A DNA stretch of 35,296 nucleotides from Candidatus Marinamargulisbacteria bacterium SCGC AG-343-D04. Its GTDB lineage: Bacteria > Margulisbacteria > Marinamargulisbacteria > GCA-2716485 > GCA-002719695. The notes beneath the pieces are model-generated. The model made no database searches, was not told the DNA's origin, and saw only the letters and a list, made by a program, of their open reading frames with translations. The position numbers and the translations under genes were made by a program. Each line of letters opens with the position of its first letter. Positions within the stretch are counted from its first letter, which is position 1. Below are positions 1-7,603 of the stretch, piece by piece. The stretch is taken from contig QFBQ01000013.1 in NCBI GenBank assembly GCA_003265885.1, forward strand, positions 1 to 35,296. The letters run 5' to 3'.

Positions 1-2
1 CG

Positions 3-722
3 AATAGTAGGGCTGGGGAAGTTCTATTTGGTGATGGGAGAGTGTATAGGATAAAAAATAGGGCTGGGGAAGTTCCATTTGGTGTTTATTATTTTTCTTT
101 TTCACAACAAATGCCTATTCATCCAAGACCTAAGACAGCTAGAATTCATCCAAGACCTATAACCCCTGAACATTTAATTGGGCCGCCGATTGCTTCTTCA
201 ACTCCTCACCAATCGCCAGTAAGGGCAGTGAATAAAAGGGCAATGACTACTTCCTTTAATAATACAAATAGGCCAATGACAACGCATTCTAATTATTCAA
301 ATCGCTTTAACACCTTTAATGCAGAGAGACTAATGAATACTCATTTTGATACCTCAAAGATAAAGAGGCCAAAGACTGCTAATTTTAATCGCTCTGAGAC
401 ACTGAGACCAATGTGGAATTATCTTAAGTATCCAATTCCACAATTAGAGGATTTTGACTCACGTGATTTATCCGTTTTGTCTGAAATAGAAGGTGATACG
501 ACAAAAAGAAATGATGATACGACAAAAAGAAATGATGATACGACATTAGGAAGTATTGACTTTAACATTGACAAGTCATATTTAATAGAACAACATGGAT
601 CGGGTATATTTTTTAACAATCGGTCATTCGATTCGTCATCTACAGGCTCGTCTGCAGACTCGTCATGCTCGGAATGGGGCCCGGGTGATCTGTCGAGTTG
701 GGGGGGAGCTAGTCCGAGTTAG
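3..722 (+). CDS. 3' part of a low-complexity repeat protein, unknown function
   Basis: The reading frame is open from the first complete codon of the window, so the gene very probably starts upstream; a GTG at 42 is the first internal start but has no convincing Shine-Dalgarno. The first residues contain a 17-residue period (RAGEV-L/P-FG appears twice), followed by a basic, Pro/Thr/Asn-rich stretch in which RPKTA occurs twice with relatives RPMTT, RAMTT and RPITP. Then comes an acidic part with two perfect copies of DTTKRND plus a partial third, and a Ser/Gly-rich end. No signal peptide, membrane segment or enzyme motif is visible, and the composition suggests a largely disordered protein. 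The stop is TAG at 720-722, and the same frame continues open for 42 further codons. I do not recognise a family. The frame is convergent with hemF. Confidence 0.6.
   Translation, partial: NSRAGEVLFGDGRVYRIKNRAGEVPFGVYYFSFSQQMPIHPRPKTARIHPRPITPEHLIGPPIASSTPHQSPVRAVNKRAMTTSFNNTNRPMTTHSNYSNRFNTFNAERLMNTHFDTSKIKRPKTANFNRSETLRPMWNYLKYPIPQLEDFDSRDLSVLSEIEGDTTKRNDDTTKRNDDTTLGSIDFNIDKSYLIEQHGSGIFFNNRSFDSSSTGSSADSSCSEWGPGDLSSWGGASPS
9..84 (+). repeat. 51-bp-period direct repeat inside the repeat protein
   Basis: A 25-bp block at 9-33 recurs at 60-84 with a single mismatch. The offset of 51 bp is 17 codons, so the repeat stays in frame and encodes two copies of RAGEV-L/P-FG. More copies may lie upstream of the window. 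Confidence 0.8.
495..545 (+). repeat. 21-bp tandem repeat, two full copies plus a partial third
   Basis: The units at 495-515 and 516-536 are identical and a third copy matches for 9 bp from 537. The unit is seven codons (DTTKRND), so copy-number change would not shift the frame. This is typical of a slippage-prone repeat. Confidence 0.9.
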
Positions 723-725
723 AAG

Positions 726-851
726 ATGGGAGTGAGTGGACAAGGTGAAGATCTGAGAGAGATGGTTTCAGTAGATGTAGATGAAAAAGGGAATGATTAT
801 CTTTATAACAAAGCGAAATTGTTAATTGGAAATACTATAACTCCAGAGTAA
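726..851 (+). CDS. Small ORF in frame with the preceding gene, possible C-terminal continuation
   Basis: This 41-residue frame starts with ATG one codon after the TAG that ends the repeat protein and lies in the same reading frame. The product (MGVSGQGEDL at the start, YLYNKAKLLI near the end) looks like ordinary coding sequence rather than random translation. There is no independent Shine-Dalgarno. Three explanations are open: a real small coupled gene, the true C-terminus of the upstream protein separated by a nonsense mutation, or stop-codon readthrough. It ends 7 nt before the hemF stop codon on the other strand. Confidence 0.3.
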   Translation: MGVSGQGEDLREMVSVDVDEKGNDYLYNKAKLLIGNTITPE

Positions 852-858
852 AGATATC

Positions 859-1788
859 TTATACCCAACAAATAGGACGACTAACAACATCCATCAAAGC
901 ATTGTTTTGATGACTTAGACTTTGTTCGTCATAGTGCCAAGAAACTTGACTAGGTAAAGACATCAGAATACTAGATACACGCCCATTTGTTTTAAGACCA
1001 AACAAGGTTCCTCTATCATAGATGAGATTAAACTCTACATAACGTCCACGTCGGTAAAGTTGCCACTTTTTTTCATCGTCTGAATAGGGTGTATGAATAT
1101 GTTTTTCAAGAATAGGGATATATGAAGGTAAAAAGGCATGGCCACATTGTGTAATAAGGGAGACATAATGTTCTGGATTTTTTTCGTGCAAGTAATCAAA
1201 AAAAATACCACCAATACCACGGTGCTCGTTTCTGTGAGGAATATAAAAATAATTGTCACATTTTTGTTTGAAGATCGGATAATAAGATGGATCTGAGAGA
1301 TCGCAGGTATCTTTCAATGTTTTGTGGAAGTGTTGTGCATCGTCTTTATCTAAGATATAAGGCGTTAAATCACAGCCTCCTCCAAACCACCAAATACGAT
1401 TCCCCTCATTTTCTAGTTCAAAGTACCTGTAATTCATATGAACAGTGGGTATATAAGGGTTTTTAGGGTGTAACACTAGGCTGATTCCTGATGCGAAATA
1501 AGAAGAGTTCTCCAGATTGAATTTTGGAGAGTTGAACTGTTTGCATAGTGTACGGAACATAGATAATTCATTGTCAGAAGAGGGTGATCCTTTAATCGTC
1601 GAAACGTTCACTCCCCCCTTATCAAAAACAGATCCATTTTCTACTACACAAGAGAGTCCCCCTCCACCCGCGTCTCTTTTCCATGGATCTTGTGTAAAAG
1701 AAGTGTCTTCATAGCTTTCAAGTTTTTGACAAATCGTATTTTGAAGATCAGAAAAAAAATGGGGTAGTGTTTCTTTTAGTATACTCAT
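859..1788 (-). CDS. hemF: Oxygen-dependent coproporphyrinogen III oxidase
   Basis: HemF carries out the O2-dependent oxidative decarboxylation of coproporphyrinogen III to protoporphyrinogen IX in cytoplasmic haem synthesis. The 309-aa protein is full length for the family and carries its signatures in order: NGSVFDKGGVNVS near residues 51-63, the FASGISLVLHP to HMNYRYFE block at 98-124, WWFGGGCDLTPY at 133-144, YIPHRNEHRGIGGIFFDYL at 182-200 and GRYVEFNLIYDRGT at 248-261. It is the last gene of a minus-strand trio, 53 nt after the unknown 118-aa gene. The ATG lacks a Shine-Dalgarno, but a TATAGT box (1799-1804) lies 10 nt upstream, so a separate promoter with a very short leader is possible. 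The enzyme needs oxygen, which points to an aerobic or facultative host. Confidence 0.97.
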   Translation of the reverse strand: MSILKETLPHFFSDLQNTICQKLESYEDTSFTQDPWKRDAGGGGLSCVVENGSVFDKGGVNVSTIKGSPSSDNELSMFRTLCKQFNSPKFNLENSSYFASGISLVLHPKNPYIPTVHMNYRYFELENEGNRIWWFGGGCDLTPYILDKDDAQHFHKTLKDTCDLSDPSYYPIFKQKCDNYFYIPHRNEHRGIGGIFFDYLHEKNPEHYVSLITQCGHAFLPSYIPILEKHIHTPYSDDEKKWQLYRRGRYVEFNLIYDRGTLFGLKTNGRVSSILMSLPSQVSWHYDEQSLSHQNNALMDVVSRPICWV

Positions 1789-1841
1789 GATGTGTAATAC
1801 TATACTCTTTTTTTAGAATTTCTAACATAAGATACAATAAA

Positions 1842-2198
1842 TTAAGATCCTCTCATACAGGTGCTATCCAAGTACTCAATCATCGTATTGGCGGTATCTT
1901 TGATAGTGTCAGATGAACTTTCTGACATCATGTCAGTTAGATATAGGTAGATATCTAGCATTCCACCTTTTTTAGAGCATTGGATGTATTTCCAAATTTC
2001 TTTCAAGTCTTGTAATCGTTTTCGTTCACGTTTTCGTTTAATCGTATGTTCATCTAAAGAAGAAAATGGTGAAAGAACTGATTCAATACGTTGAGGAGAT
2101 GGATGAGATGATGTAATCACGACCTTCTTGTTTAAGGTCTTTGAGACAAGATGACGGTTTGAAGAGCTTAAATGTGAGCTAGAAGAAAGTCCTTTCAT
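1842..2198 (-). CDS. Hypothetical 118-aa protein
   Basis: I do not recognise this protein. The N-terminal 50 residues are Ser/His/Lys-rich and probably disordered (it begins MKGLSSSSHLSSSN). A very basic segment follows (KRKRERKRLQDLKEI, about residues 53-67), then a probable helical C-terminal part with a short KGGMLDIYLYLTDMM stretch. There is no signal peptide or transmembrane helix. The ATG at 2198 has a good AGAGG Shine-Dalgarno 8 nt upstream, which makes translation likely. It sits between an FAD oxidoreductase gene and hemF on the same strand with gaps of about 54 nt each. A nucleic-acid-binding role could be imagined from the basic patch but is not supported. Confidence 0.65.
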   Translation of the reverse strand: MKGLSSSSHLSSSNRHLVSKTLNKKVVITSSHPSPQRIESVLSPFSSLDEHTIKRKRERKRLQDLKEIWKYIQCSKKGGMLDIYLYLTDMMSESSSDTIKDTANTMIEYLDSTCMRGS

Positions 2199-2225
2199 AG
2201 TAATACCTCTTTTATATAGTGTTGA

Positions 2226-2245
2226 CTATAGAGTTCCCTTTATAG
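2226..2245 (-). other. Hairpin with a GGAA tetraloop between two minus-strand genes
   Basis: On the minus strand an 8-bp stem (one G-U pair) is closed by GGAA, a GNRA-type loop. It lies between the FAD oxidoreductase stop and the start of the 118-aa gene. There is no T-tract after it, so it is not an intrinsic terminator; it may be an RNA processing or stability element. Confidence 0.35.
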
Positions 2246-2252
2246 GTGAATC

Positions 2253-3302
2253 TTAAACACAAAATCGGGTAACATCACAGGACCTTAAGCAAGTAGTGTA
2301 ATTCGGAAAATCATGAGCCCATTGTTTGGCAAGTGAAGGAGCGGTAATATATCCTCTAGAACCAAGTCCCCCAAAAATTCCCAGGTTTTTGTAAAGAGGG
2401 TGCCAGCCTACTATAGGTTTTTTGTCATTACTAAAGCATCGTATGCCTGTGTTGTGTTGCAGTATCTGAGAGTTTGAAAACCCAAGATCTTGTATAGAGT
2501 CGACTAATTGATGATATCCGTGCTTAGTGGGAAGATAATTGAGCTTTCTGTCATAAGTCGCCCCTATTTTAAAATGCTGTGAACCATAAGGTACAATAAA
2601 GTGATCTTTTTGAATAATCGAGTTGATGTGATGGTCAGAGTAAAATTCTAAGGTTTCACCTTTTACGTTATCAAATGGAATATGGGAAAAAAAATCAAGT
2701 TCAGAAATGTGTGATCCGCAGCAGAAAATAAGATGGTCTGATGTCATACTATCATAGGAAATACCCTGAGGATGAAGCGTTAAGTTCTCTGGATTAAAGA
2801 TCGATTCTCTATACATATCTTTAGCATTAAAATAGTCGTAAAAGGTATTCAACAATAGAGATGGATTAACCAAATACGTATCAAATAGTTCAATAGAGTC
2901 GTCAAGCGTAAGTGAAGAGAGTGATCTGGATTTACATTCTAGAGAGGAAAGACTTGAATAAAGATTTCTTTTCGATATTTTTTTCCATCTTTTTTTCTGA
3001 ATAGAATTTAAGCATCTAATCGTAGTATGTTTTGAAATCAGAGGGATACCCCATTCTTGTTCAAGAGATCGATATATATCAACAGATTCGGCAAAACAAG
3101 AGTCAATGAGAGGAGGGATTGTCAAAAATTTACCAGAAATTCTTTGCATTAACCCAGCCGCGGCTTTGGAAGCGTTAGGTATCGTCTTTGACGACAAAAT
3201 GCAGACAGTTTTTCCTTTTTTTTCTAAGAAGTGTGCTAGAAAGGAACCTGCTATTCCTTGTCCAATAATGAGTACATCAACATGACTTTTTGTTTTTCCC
3301 AT
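2253..3302 (-). CDS. FAD-dependent oxidoreductase of the DAO family (MnmC C-domain-like)
   Basis: The N-terminus carries a Rossmann dinucleotide-binding motif, VDVLIIGQGIAG, followed by LEKKGKTV and SKAAAGL. This pattern is known from stand-alone COG0665 (D-amino-acid oxidase superfamily) proteins related to the oxidase half of MnmC. The C-terminal GIRCFSNDKKPIVGWHP and GLGSRGYITAPSLA segments are the second FAD-contacting region of that family. The substrate cannot be read from the sequence: amino acid, glycine or modified-tRNA oxidation are all possible. I chose the ATG at 3302 because it puts the FAD motif close to the N-terminus, as is usual. An upstream ATG at 3341 would give 362 aa but would overlap the divergent pyrD-like start. 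Neither start has a Shine-Dalgarno. It is the first gene of the minus-strand trio ending in hemF. Confidence 0.85.
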   Translation of the reverse strand: MGKTKSHVDVLIIGQGIAGSFLAHFLEKKGKTVCILSSKTIPNASKAAAGLMQRISGKFLTIPPLIDSCFAESVDIYRSLEQEWGIPLISKHTTIRCLNSIQKKRWKKISKRNLYSSLSSLECKSRSLSSLTLDDSIELFDTYLVNPSLLLNTFYDYFNAKDMYRESIFNPENLTLHPQGISYDSMTSDHLIFCCGSHISELDFFSHIPFDNVKGETLEFYSDHHINSIIQKDHFIVPYGSQHFKIGATYDRKLNYLPTKHGYHQLVDSIQDLGFSNSQILQHNTGIRCFSNDKKPIVGWHPLYKNLGIFGGLGSRGYITAPSLAKQWAHDFPNYTTCLRSCDVTRFCV

Positions 3303-3329
3303 ATGAAGGATATGGTACACTACTGAAGT

Positions 3330-4397
3330 ATGAGAGAACATCTTTTTTCATGGGGATACAAAGGCATTAGATCCCTGATTAAACAAAGCGTGTTTTATAG
3401 ACAAAGAAGAAAACAAAAAGTCCATGACTTAGAAGATGTTGTGAATAGTGGAAAAACGCTTGTTTCTTTATTTAATAACAGGATTTTTTCAACATTTTTA
3501 TTTCAATTTAAAACCAAGTCCTCGTTAGAAGTGTCGATATATGATTTAACCTTTGCGTCTCCTTTAACTTTTTCAGCGTATGAGGCACACATTCCCTTAT
3601 TAGATGTATTTTTTAAACTAGGTGTAGGCGGAGGTGCATTCAAAACGATTCGATTACATCCACATACAGGAAATGAACGACCTAGAATTCAAGAGATTTT
3701 GATTGATAATGAACCGTGTTTAATCAATGCGATGGGATTGCCTAGCAAGGGAGTTAAAAGGACTATGAAGGAGATATTGTCCAGTTCTTTACTGACCTAT
3801 AACAGACCTATTGGACTCAGTATTGGAGGAGAAACAGTCCAAGAATACAAAGATCTCTTTAAGATCATTGAAGCGTCATTAAGTTCTAGTGATTTTCCTT
3901 TTTATGTTGAAATAAATATTAGTTGTCCGAATACTAAAGAAGGTCAACGTTTATCTGAGGATGTCTCATTGTTAGAGGAATTACTGTCTCACATAAGATC
4001 ATATAGTCATAGAGTTATCAGTGTAAAATTGTCTCCAGACCAGACTAACGCGTCCTTGATAGAGATGAGAGACGCCATCAGTAAATTCCCTAAAATGATG
4101 ATTAATGTGGGTAATACACAGTTTAAGACATGTGAAGCTGTGTCTATCAATAAAAAATCCTTGAGTAGAGGTGGAGGTGGGGTGAGTGGCCCGTATATTT
4201 ATAAACGAACATTAGAGATGATTAAGCTATTAATGCCATGTTCGGTTCCTATTATTGCAACAGGAGGCATAGATTCAGTAGAAAAAGTGTCAGAGTGCCT
4301 AGATGCGGGAGCGTCATTAATAGGGATGGCGTCTGCTCTTGTATTTGATCCATATTCAATCGTAAGAATTACAAAAGCTTTACATAAACAAAAGTAA
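3330..4397 (+). CDS. pyrD: Dihydroorotate dehydrogenase family protein, divergent
   Basis: The family oxidises dihydroorotate to orotate, the fourth step of pyrimidine synthesis, on an FMN-bearing TIM barrel. The barrel features are present: NISCPNT at residues 196-202, VKLSP, NVGNTQF, GGGGVSGPYIYKRT and the FMN-phosphate region IIATGGI followed by DAGASLIGMASAL. Class 2-like features are the 355-aa length with an N-terminal extension of about 65 residues, the GNERPRI segment and LINAMGLPSKG. However, the catalytic-base position in NISCPNT is Cys199, as in class 1, whereas class 2 enzymes have Ser. The usual class 2 AGFDKN region reads SAYEAH here and lacks the lysine. Electron acceptor and even substrate are therefore uncertain. 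The ATG has no Shine-Dalgarno; TACACT lies 8 nt upstream. The gene ends 2 nt from the carB stop codon on the other strand. Confidence 0.8.
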   Translation: MREHLFSWGYKGIRSLIKQSVFYRQRRKQKVHDLEDVVNSGKTLVSLFNNRIFSTFLFQFKTKSSLEVSIYDLTFASPLTFSAYEAHIPLLDVFFKLGVGGGAFKTIRLHPHTGNERPRIQEILIDNEPCLINAMGLPSKGVKRTMKEILSSSLLTYNRPIGLSIGGETVQEYKDLFKIIEASLSSSDFPFYVEINISCPNTKEGQRLSEDVSLLEELLSHIRSYSHRVISVKLSPDQTNASLIEMRDAISKFPKMMINVGNTQFKTCEAVSINKKSLSRGGGGVSGPYIYKRTLEMIKLLMPCSVPIIATGGIDSVEKVSECLDAGASLIGMASALVFDPYSIVRITKALHKQK

Positions 4398-4399
4398 TA

Positions 4400-7300
4400 T
4401 TAAGATTGAGCCGTAGCTGTAAACTCTTGAATAGATTTAACTTGAAGGTCTTCATTTTGATAGGCTTCAATGGCTTTTGTAATTTGGATCATCCCTTCAA
4501 TAGTTGTGGAGTAGGGAATTTGTCGGCTGACTAATTGTTGACGGATCAAAATCTCATCGGTATTACTTACTTTTCCAGAGGGAGTATTAAAGGCTAGATG
4601 GATATCTTTTTGATTAAAATAATCTAGTATAGAGTCCTTGCCTTCAGAGATTTTACCGACGGGGATAGAGTTAACATTATGTTTTTTCAAAAAATGGGAG
4701 GTGTTTTCAGTGGCAATAATAGTAAACCCAATAGCTACTAAGTGTAGAGCGATGGGGACTAAGGCTTCTTTGTCATGATCGCCTACAGATAAGAAGGCCT
4801 TTCCTGATTTAGGGAAGCTTTGTCCAGCAGATACTTGAGATTTGTAAAAAGCCAAGGGAAATGACGCATCAATACCCATAGACTCTCCCGTCGATTTCAT
4901 TTCGGGACTTAATAAAATATCAGATTGAGGGAATTTATTGAAAGGCAAAACAGCTTCTTTTACAGAATAGTATTTAGGAAAGATTTCTTTGCAATTTAAA
5001 GAACTAATTTTTTCACCAAGGATGACCTTTGTTGCATACTTTGCCCAAGGACTACCTGTGGCTTTACTGATAAAAGGTACGGTCCTAGATGCACGAGGAT
5101 TAACTTCTATGATATATAATTCGTCATCTTTTACAGCAAATTGAATATTAAGCAAACCGACGACATGGAGCTTTTTTGCTAATTTTTTTGTAGAGGATTT
5201 AATTTCATCAATAACTTTATCGGATAAAGAAATTGGCGGGAAAACGCACGCTGAGTCTCCAGAATGAACCCCTGCAGGCTCAATATGTTCCATAATGCCG
5301 GCAATAACACACTCTGTTCCATCAGAAAGAGCATCCACATCAATTTCTTTGGCTCGTTCTAGGTATTTATCAATAAGAATAGGGTGGCTTTGGTTAATTT
5401 CTTGTGCTTGAGATACATACCTCGTCAGTTCTTTGTCGCTATAAACTATTTCCATAGAAGTTCCTCCTAATACAAAAGAAGGACGAACAACTACGGGGTA
5501 CTTAATGGTGTTGGCTATTTTAATAGCATCTTCTTCAGAATAAGCAATGCCATTTTGAGGCTGTTTAATATTGAGTTCGAATAATATCTTTTGAAAACGA
5601 TCTCTATCTTCGCAGTCATCAATGGATTTAGGGGATGTCCCTAAAATAGTGACACCGGCTGACTCTAATTGTGTAGATAAATTCAGTGGTGTTTGTCCTC
5701 CAAATTGGACAATTACTCCTTCAGGTTTTTCATTTTCATAAACAGTTAGAACATCTTCGAAGGTTAGCGGCTCAAAATATAATTTATCTGAAATGTCATA
5801 GTCGGTAGAAACTGTTTCAGGGTTAGAATTGACCATGATAGATTCAAGTCCACTTTCACGTAAAGAGAGAGAGGCGTGTACACAGCAATAATCAAATTCT
5901 ATTCCTTGACCAATTCTATTCGGTCCTGCTCCTAGAATCATAACTTTTCTTTTGTTGCTGATTCGAGATTCAGATTCTAATTCGTAGGTCGAATAATAAT
6001 AAGGGGTTTCTGCTTCAAATTCTGCCGCACAGGTATCCACTAGACTGTATGTTGCTAAAATAGAATTCTTTTTTCTAAAAGCTCTAATGTCGAGCTGGTC
6101 TTTATTTAATAAATGGGCAATTTGAACATCGGAAAAGCCCCATTCCTTTGCTTTTCTAATAGAGTCTGGTGTTAAGCTTATCTGGCTTGAATAATCGACA
6201 AGTTGTTTGATTTGAAATAAAAACCAAGGATCTATGTAACATAGTGAATGGACCTTATCTAAGGACCAACCTTGCTCAAAGGCTTGTTTGATATAATACA
6301 GTCGCCAAGGGTTTCCATGTTTAATAAAGTTGGTTAGTTCATCATTATGAGTTACTGATAAGTCTTTTGCATTATACCCAATTCCAAAGCGATTCACTTC
6401 AAGAGAACGAATGCCTTTTTGTAGCGCTTCTTTAAACGTTCGTCCTATAGCCATTGCTTCCCCTACAGATTTCATAGAGGTTCCGAGTTTTACGGGGCTT
6501 TTTGGAAATTTTTTAAAATTAAAGCGGGGAATTTTAACAACGACATAGTCCAAGGTAGGTTCGAAGCAGGCCGGTGTTTTTTTAGTAATATCATTTAATA
6601 ATTCATCAAGGGTATATCCTACAGCAAGTTTTGCAGCAAACTTTGCAATAGGAAATCCTGTAGCTTTTGAAGCTAAAGCAGAACTTCGTGATACTCTAGG
6701 GTTCACTTCAATAACAACCAAGTCTCCATTTTTTGGATTAATCGCAAATTGAACATTGCATCCACCAGTCTCAACACCTACTTCTCTCATGATTTTGATA
6801 GCAGCGTCTCTCATGTATTGGTATTCTTTATCTGTTAATGTTTGTGCAGGAGCTACAGTAATAGAGTCTCCTGTATGAACGCCCATGGGATCAAGGTTTT
6901 CAATGGAGCAAATAATGACTACATTGTCTTTGTTATCTCTCATGACTTCAAGTTCAAACTCTTTCCAACCTAAAATAGATTCTTCAATAAGAATCTCAGA
7001 AATCATCGACTTATCTATTCCATCGGATGCAATATTTATAAATTCTTCCTCATTATCCACAATCCCACCCCCGGTGCCTCCCAGAGTAAAGGCAGGACGT
7101 ATCACACAGGGATATCCAATTTGTTTAACTTTTTCAAGGCCTTCCTCTACGGAATAGACAACAAGAGACTGGGGCTGCTTTAAGCCTATTTTTTCAATAA
7201 GTGTTTTAAAAATATGTCGATCTTCAGCTCGAGAAATAACATCTTCATTGGCCCCAAGCATAATAACGTTATGTTTTTCAAAAATGCCAGCTTGAGCTGT

Positions 7301-7603
7301 TTTTAGTGCGAGATTAAGAGCTGTTTGCCCCCCAAGCGTGGGTAAAACTGCATCTGGTTTTTCTTTAATAATAATTTTTTCAAGAATATCAATGGTTAAG
7401 GGTTCTATATAGGTAGCATCAGCAATGTCAGGGTCTGTCATTATGGTGGCAGGGTTAGAATTTACAAGAACAACTTGAAAGCCTTCTTCTCTTAACGATT
7501 TACAAGCTTGAGTCCCAGAATAGTCAAATTCACATGCTTGCCCAATGACAATAGGACCAGAGCCAATGAGTAGAATTTTTTTAATGTCAGTTCGCTTTGG
7601 CAT
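4400..7603 (-). CDS. carB: Carbamoyl-phosphate synthase large chain
   Basis: CarB makes carbamoyl phosphate from bicarbonate, ATP and CarA-derived ammonia, for pyrimidine and arginine synthesis. The 1067-aa protein is full length. It shows the duplicated synthetase halves, each starting with a GxGPxxIGQxxEFDY-type motif (GSGPIVIGQACEFDYSGTQA near residue 14, GAGPNRIGQGIEFDYCCVHA near 558). Each half has an ATP-grasp fold with a glycine loop (FTLGGTGGG and FVLGGTSME), and the regulatory MGS-like domain lies at about 930-1067. It is translated from an ATG that overlaps the end of carA by 17 nt, which implies coupling. Its stop is 2 nt from the stop of the convergent pyrD-like gene. Confidence 0.98.
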   Translation of the reverse strand: MPKRTDIKKILLIGSGPIVIGQACEFDYSGTQACKSLREEGFQVVLVNSNPATIMTDPDIADATYIEPLTIDILEKIIIKEKPDAVLPTLGGQTALNLALKTAQAGIFEKHNVIMLGANEDVISRAEDRHIFKTLIEKIGLKQPQSLVVYSVEEGLEKVKQIGYPCVIRPAFTLGGTGGGIVDNEEEFINIASDGIDKSMISEILIEESILGWKEFELEVMRDNKDNVVIICSIENLDPMGVHTGDSITVAPAQTLTDKEYQYMRDAAIKIMREVGVETGGCNVQFAINPKNGDLVVIEVNPRVSRSSALASKATGFPIAKFAAKLAVGYTLDELLNDITKKTPACFEPTLDYVVVKIPRFNFKKFPKSPVKLGTSMKSVGEAMAIGRTFKEALQKGIRSLEVNRFGIGYNAKDLSVTHNDELTNFIKHGNPWRLYYIKQAFEQGWSLDKVHSLCYIDPWFLFQIKQLVDYSSQISLTPDSIRKAKEWGFSDVQIAHLLNKDQLDIRAFRKKNSILATYSLVDTCAAEFEAETPYYYSTYELESESRISNKRKVMILGAGPNRIGQGIEFDYCCVHASLSLRESGLESIMVNSNPETVSTDYDISDKLYFEPLTFEDVLTVYENEKPEGVIVQFGGQTPLNLSTQLESAGVTILGTSPKSIDDCEDRDRFQKILFELNIKQPQNGIAYSEEDAIKIANTIKYPVVVRPSFVLGGTSMEIVYSDKELTRYVSQAQEINQSHPILIDKYLERAKEIDVDALSDGTECVIAGIMEHIEPAGVHSGDSACVFPPISLSDKVIDEIKSSTKKLAKKLHVVGLLNIQFAVKDDELYIIEVNPRASRTVPFISKATGSPWAKYATKVILGEKISSLNCKEIFPKYYSVKEAVLPFNKFPQSDILLSPEMKSTGESMGIDASFPLAFYKSQVSAGQSFPKSGKAFLSVGDHDKEALVPIALHLVAIGFTIIATENTSHFLKKHNVNSIPVGKISEGKDSILDYFNQKDIHLAFNTPSGKVSNTDEILIRQQLVSRQIPYSTTIEGMIQITKAIEAYQNEDLQVKSIQEFTATAQS

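Noticed and set aside
6885..7157. 90-aa plus-strand open frame inside carB
   Set aside because: carB is unambiguous on the other strand and the frame has no independent support.
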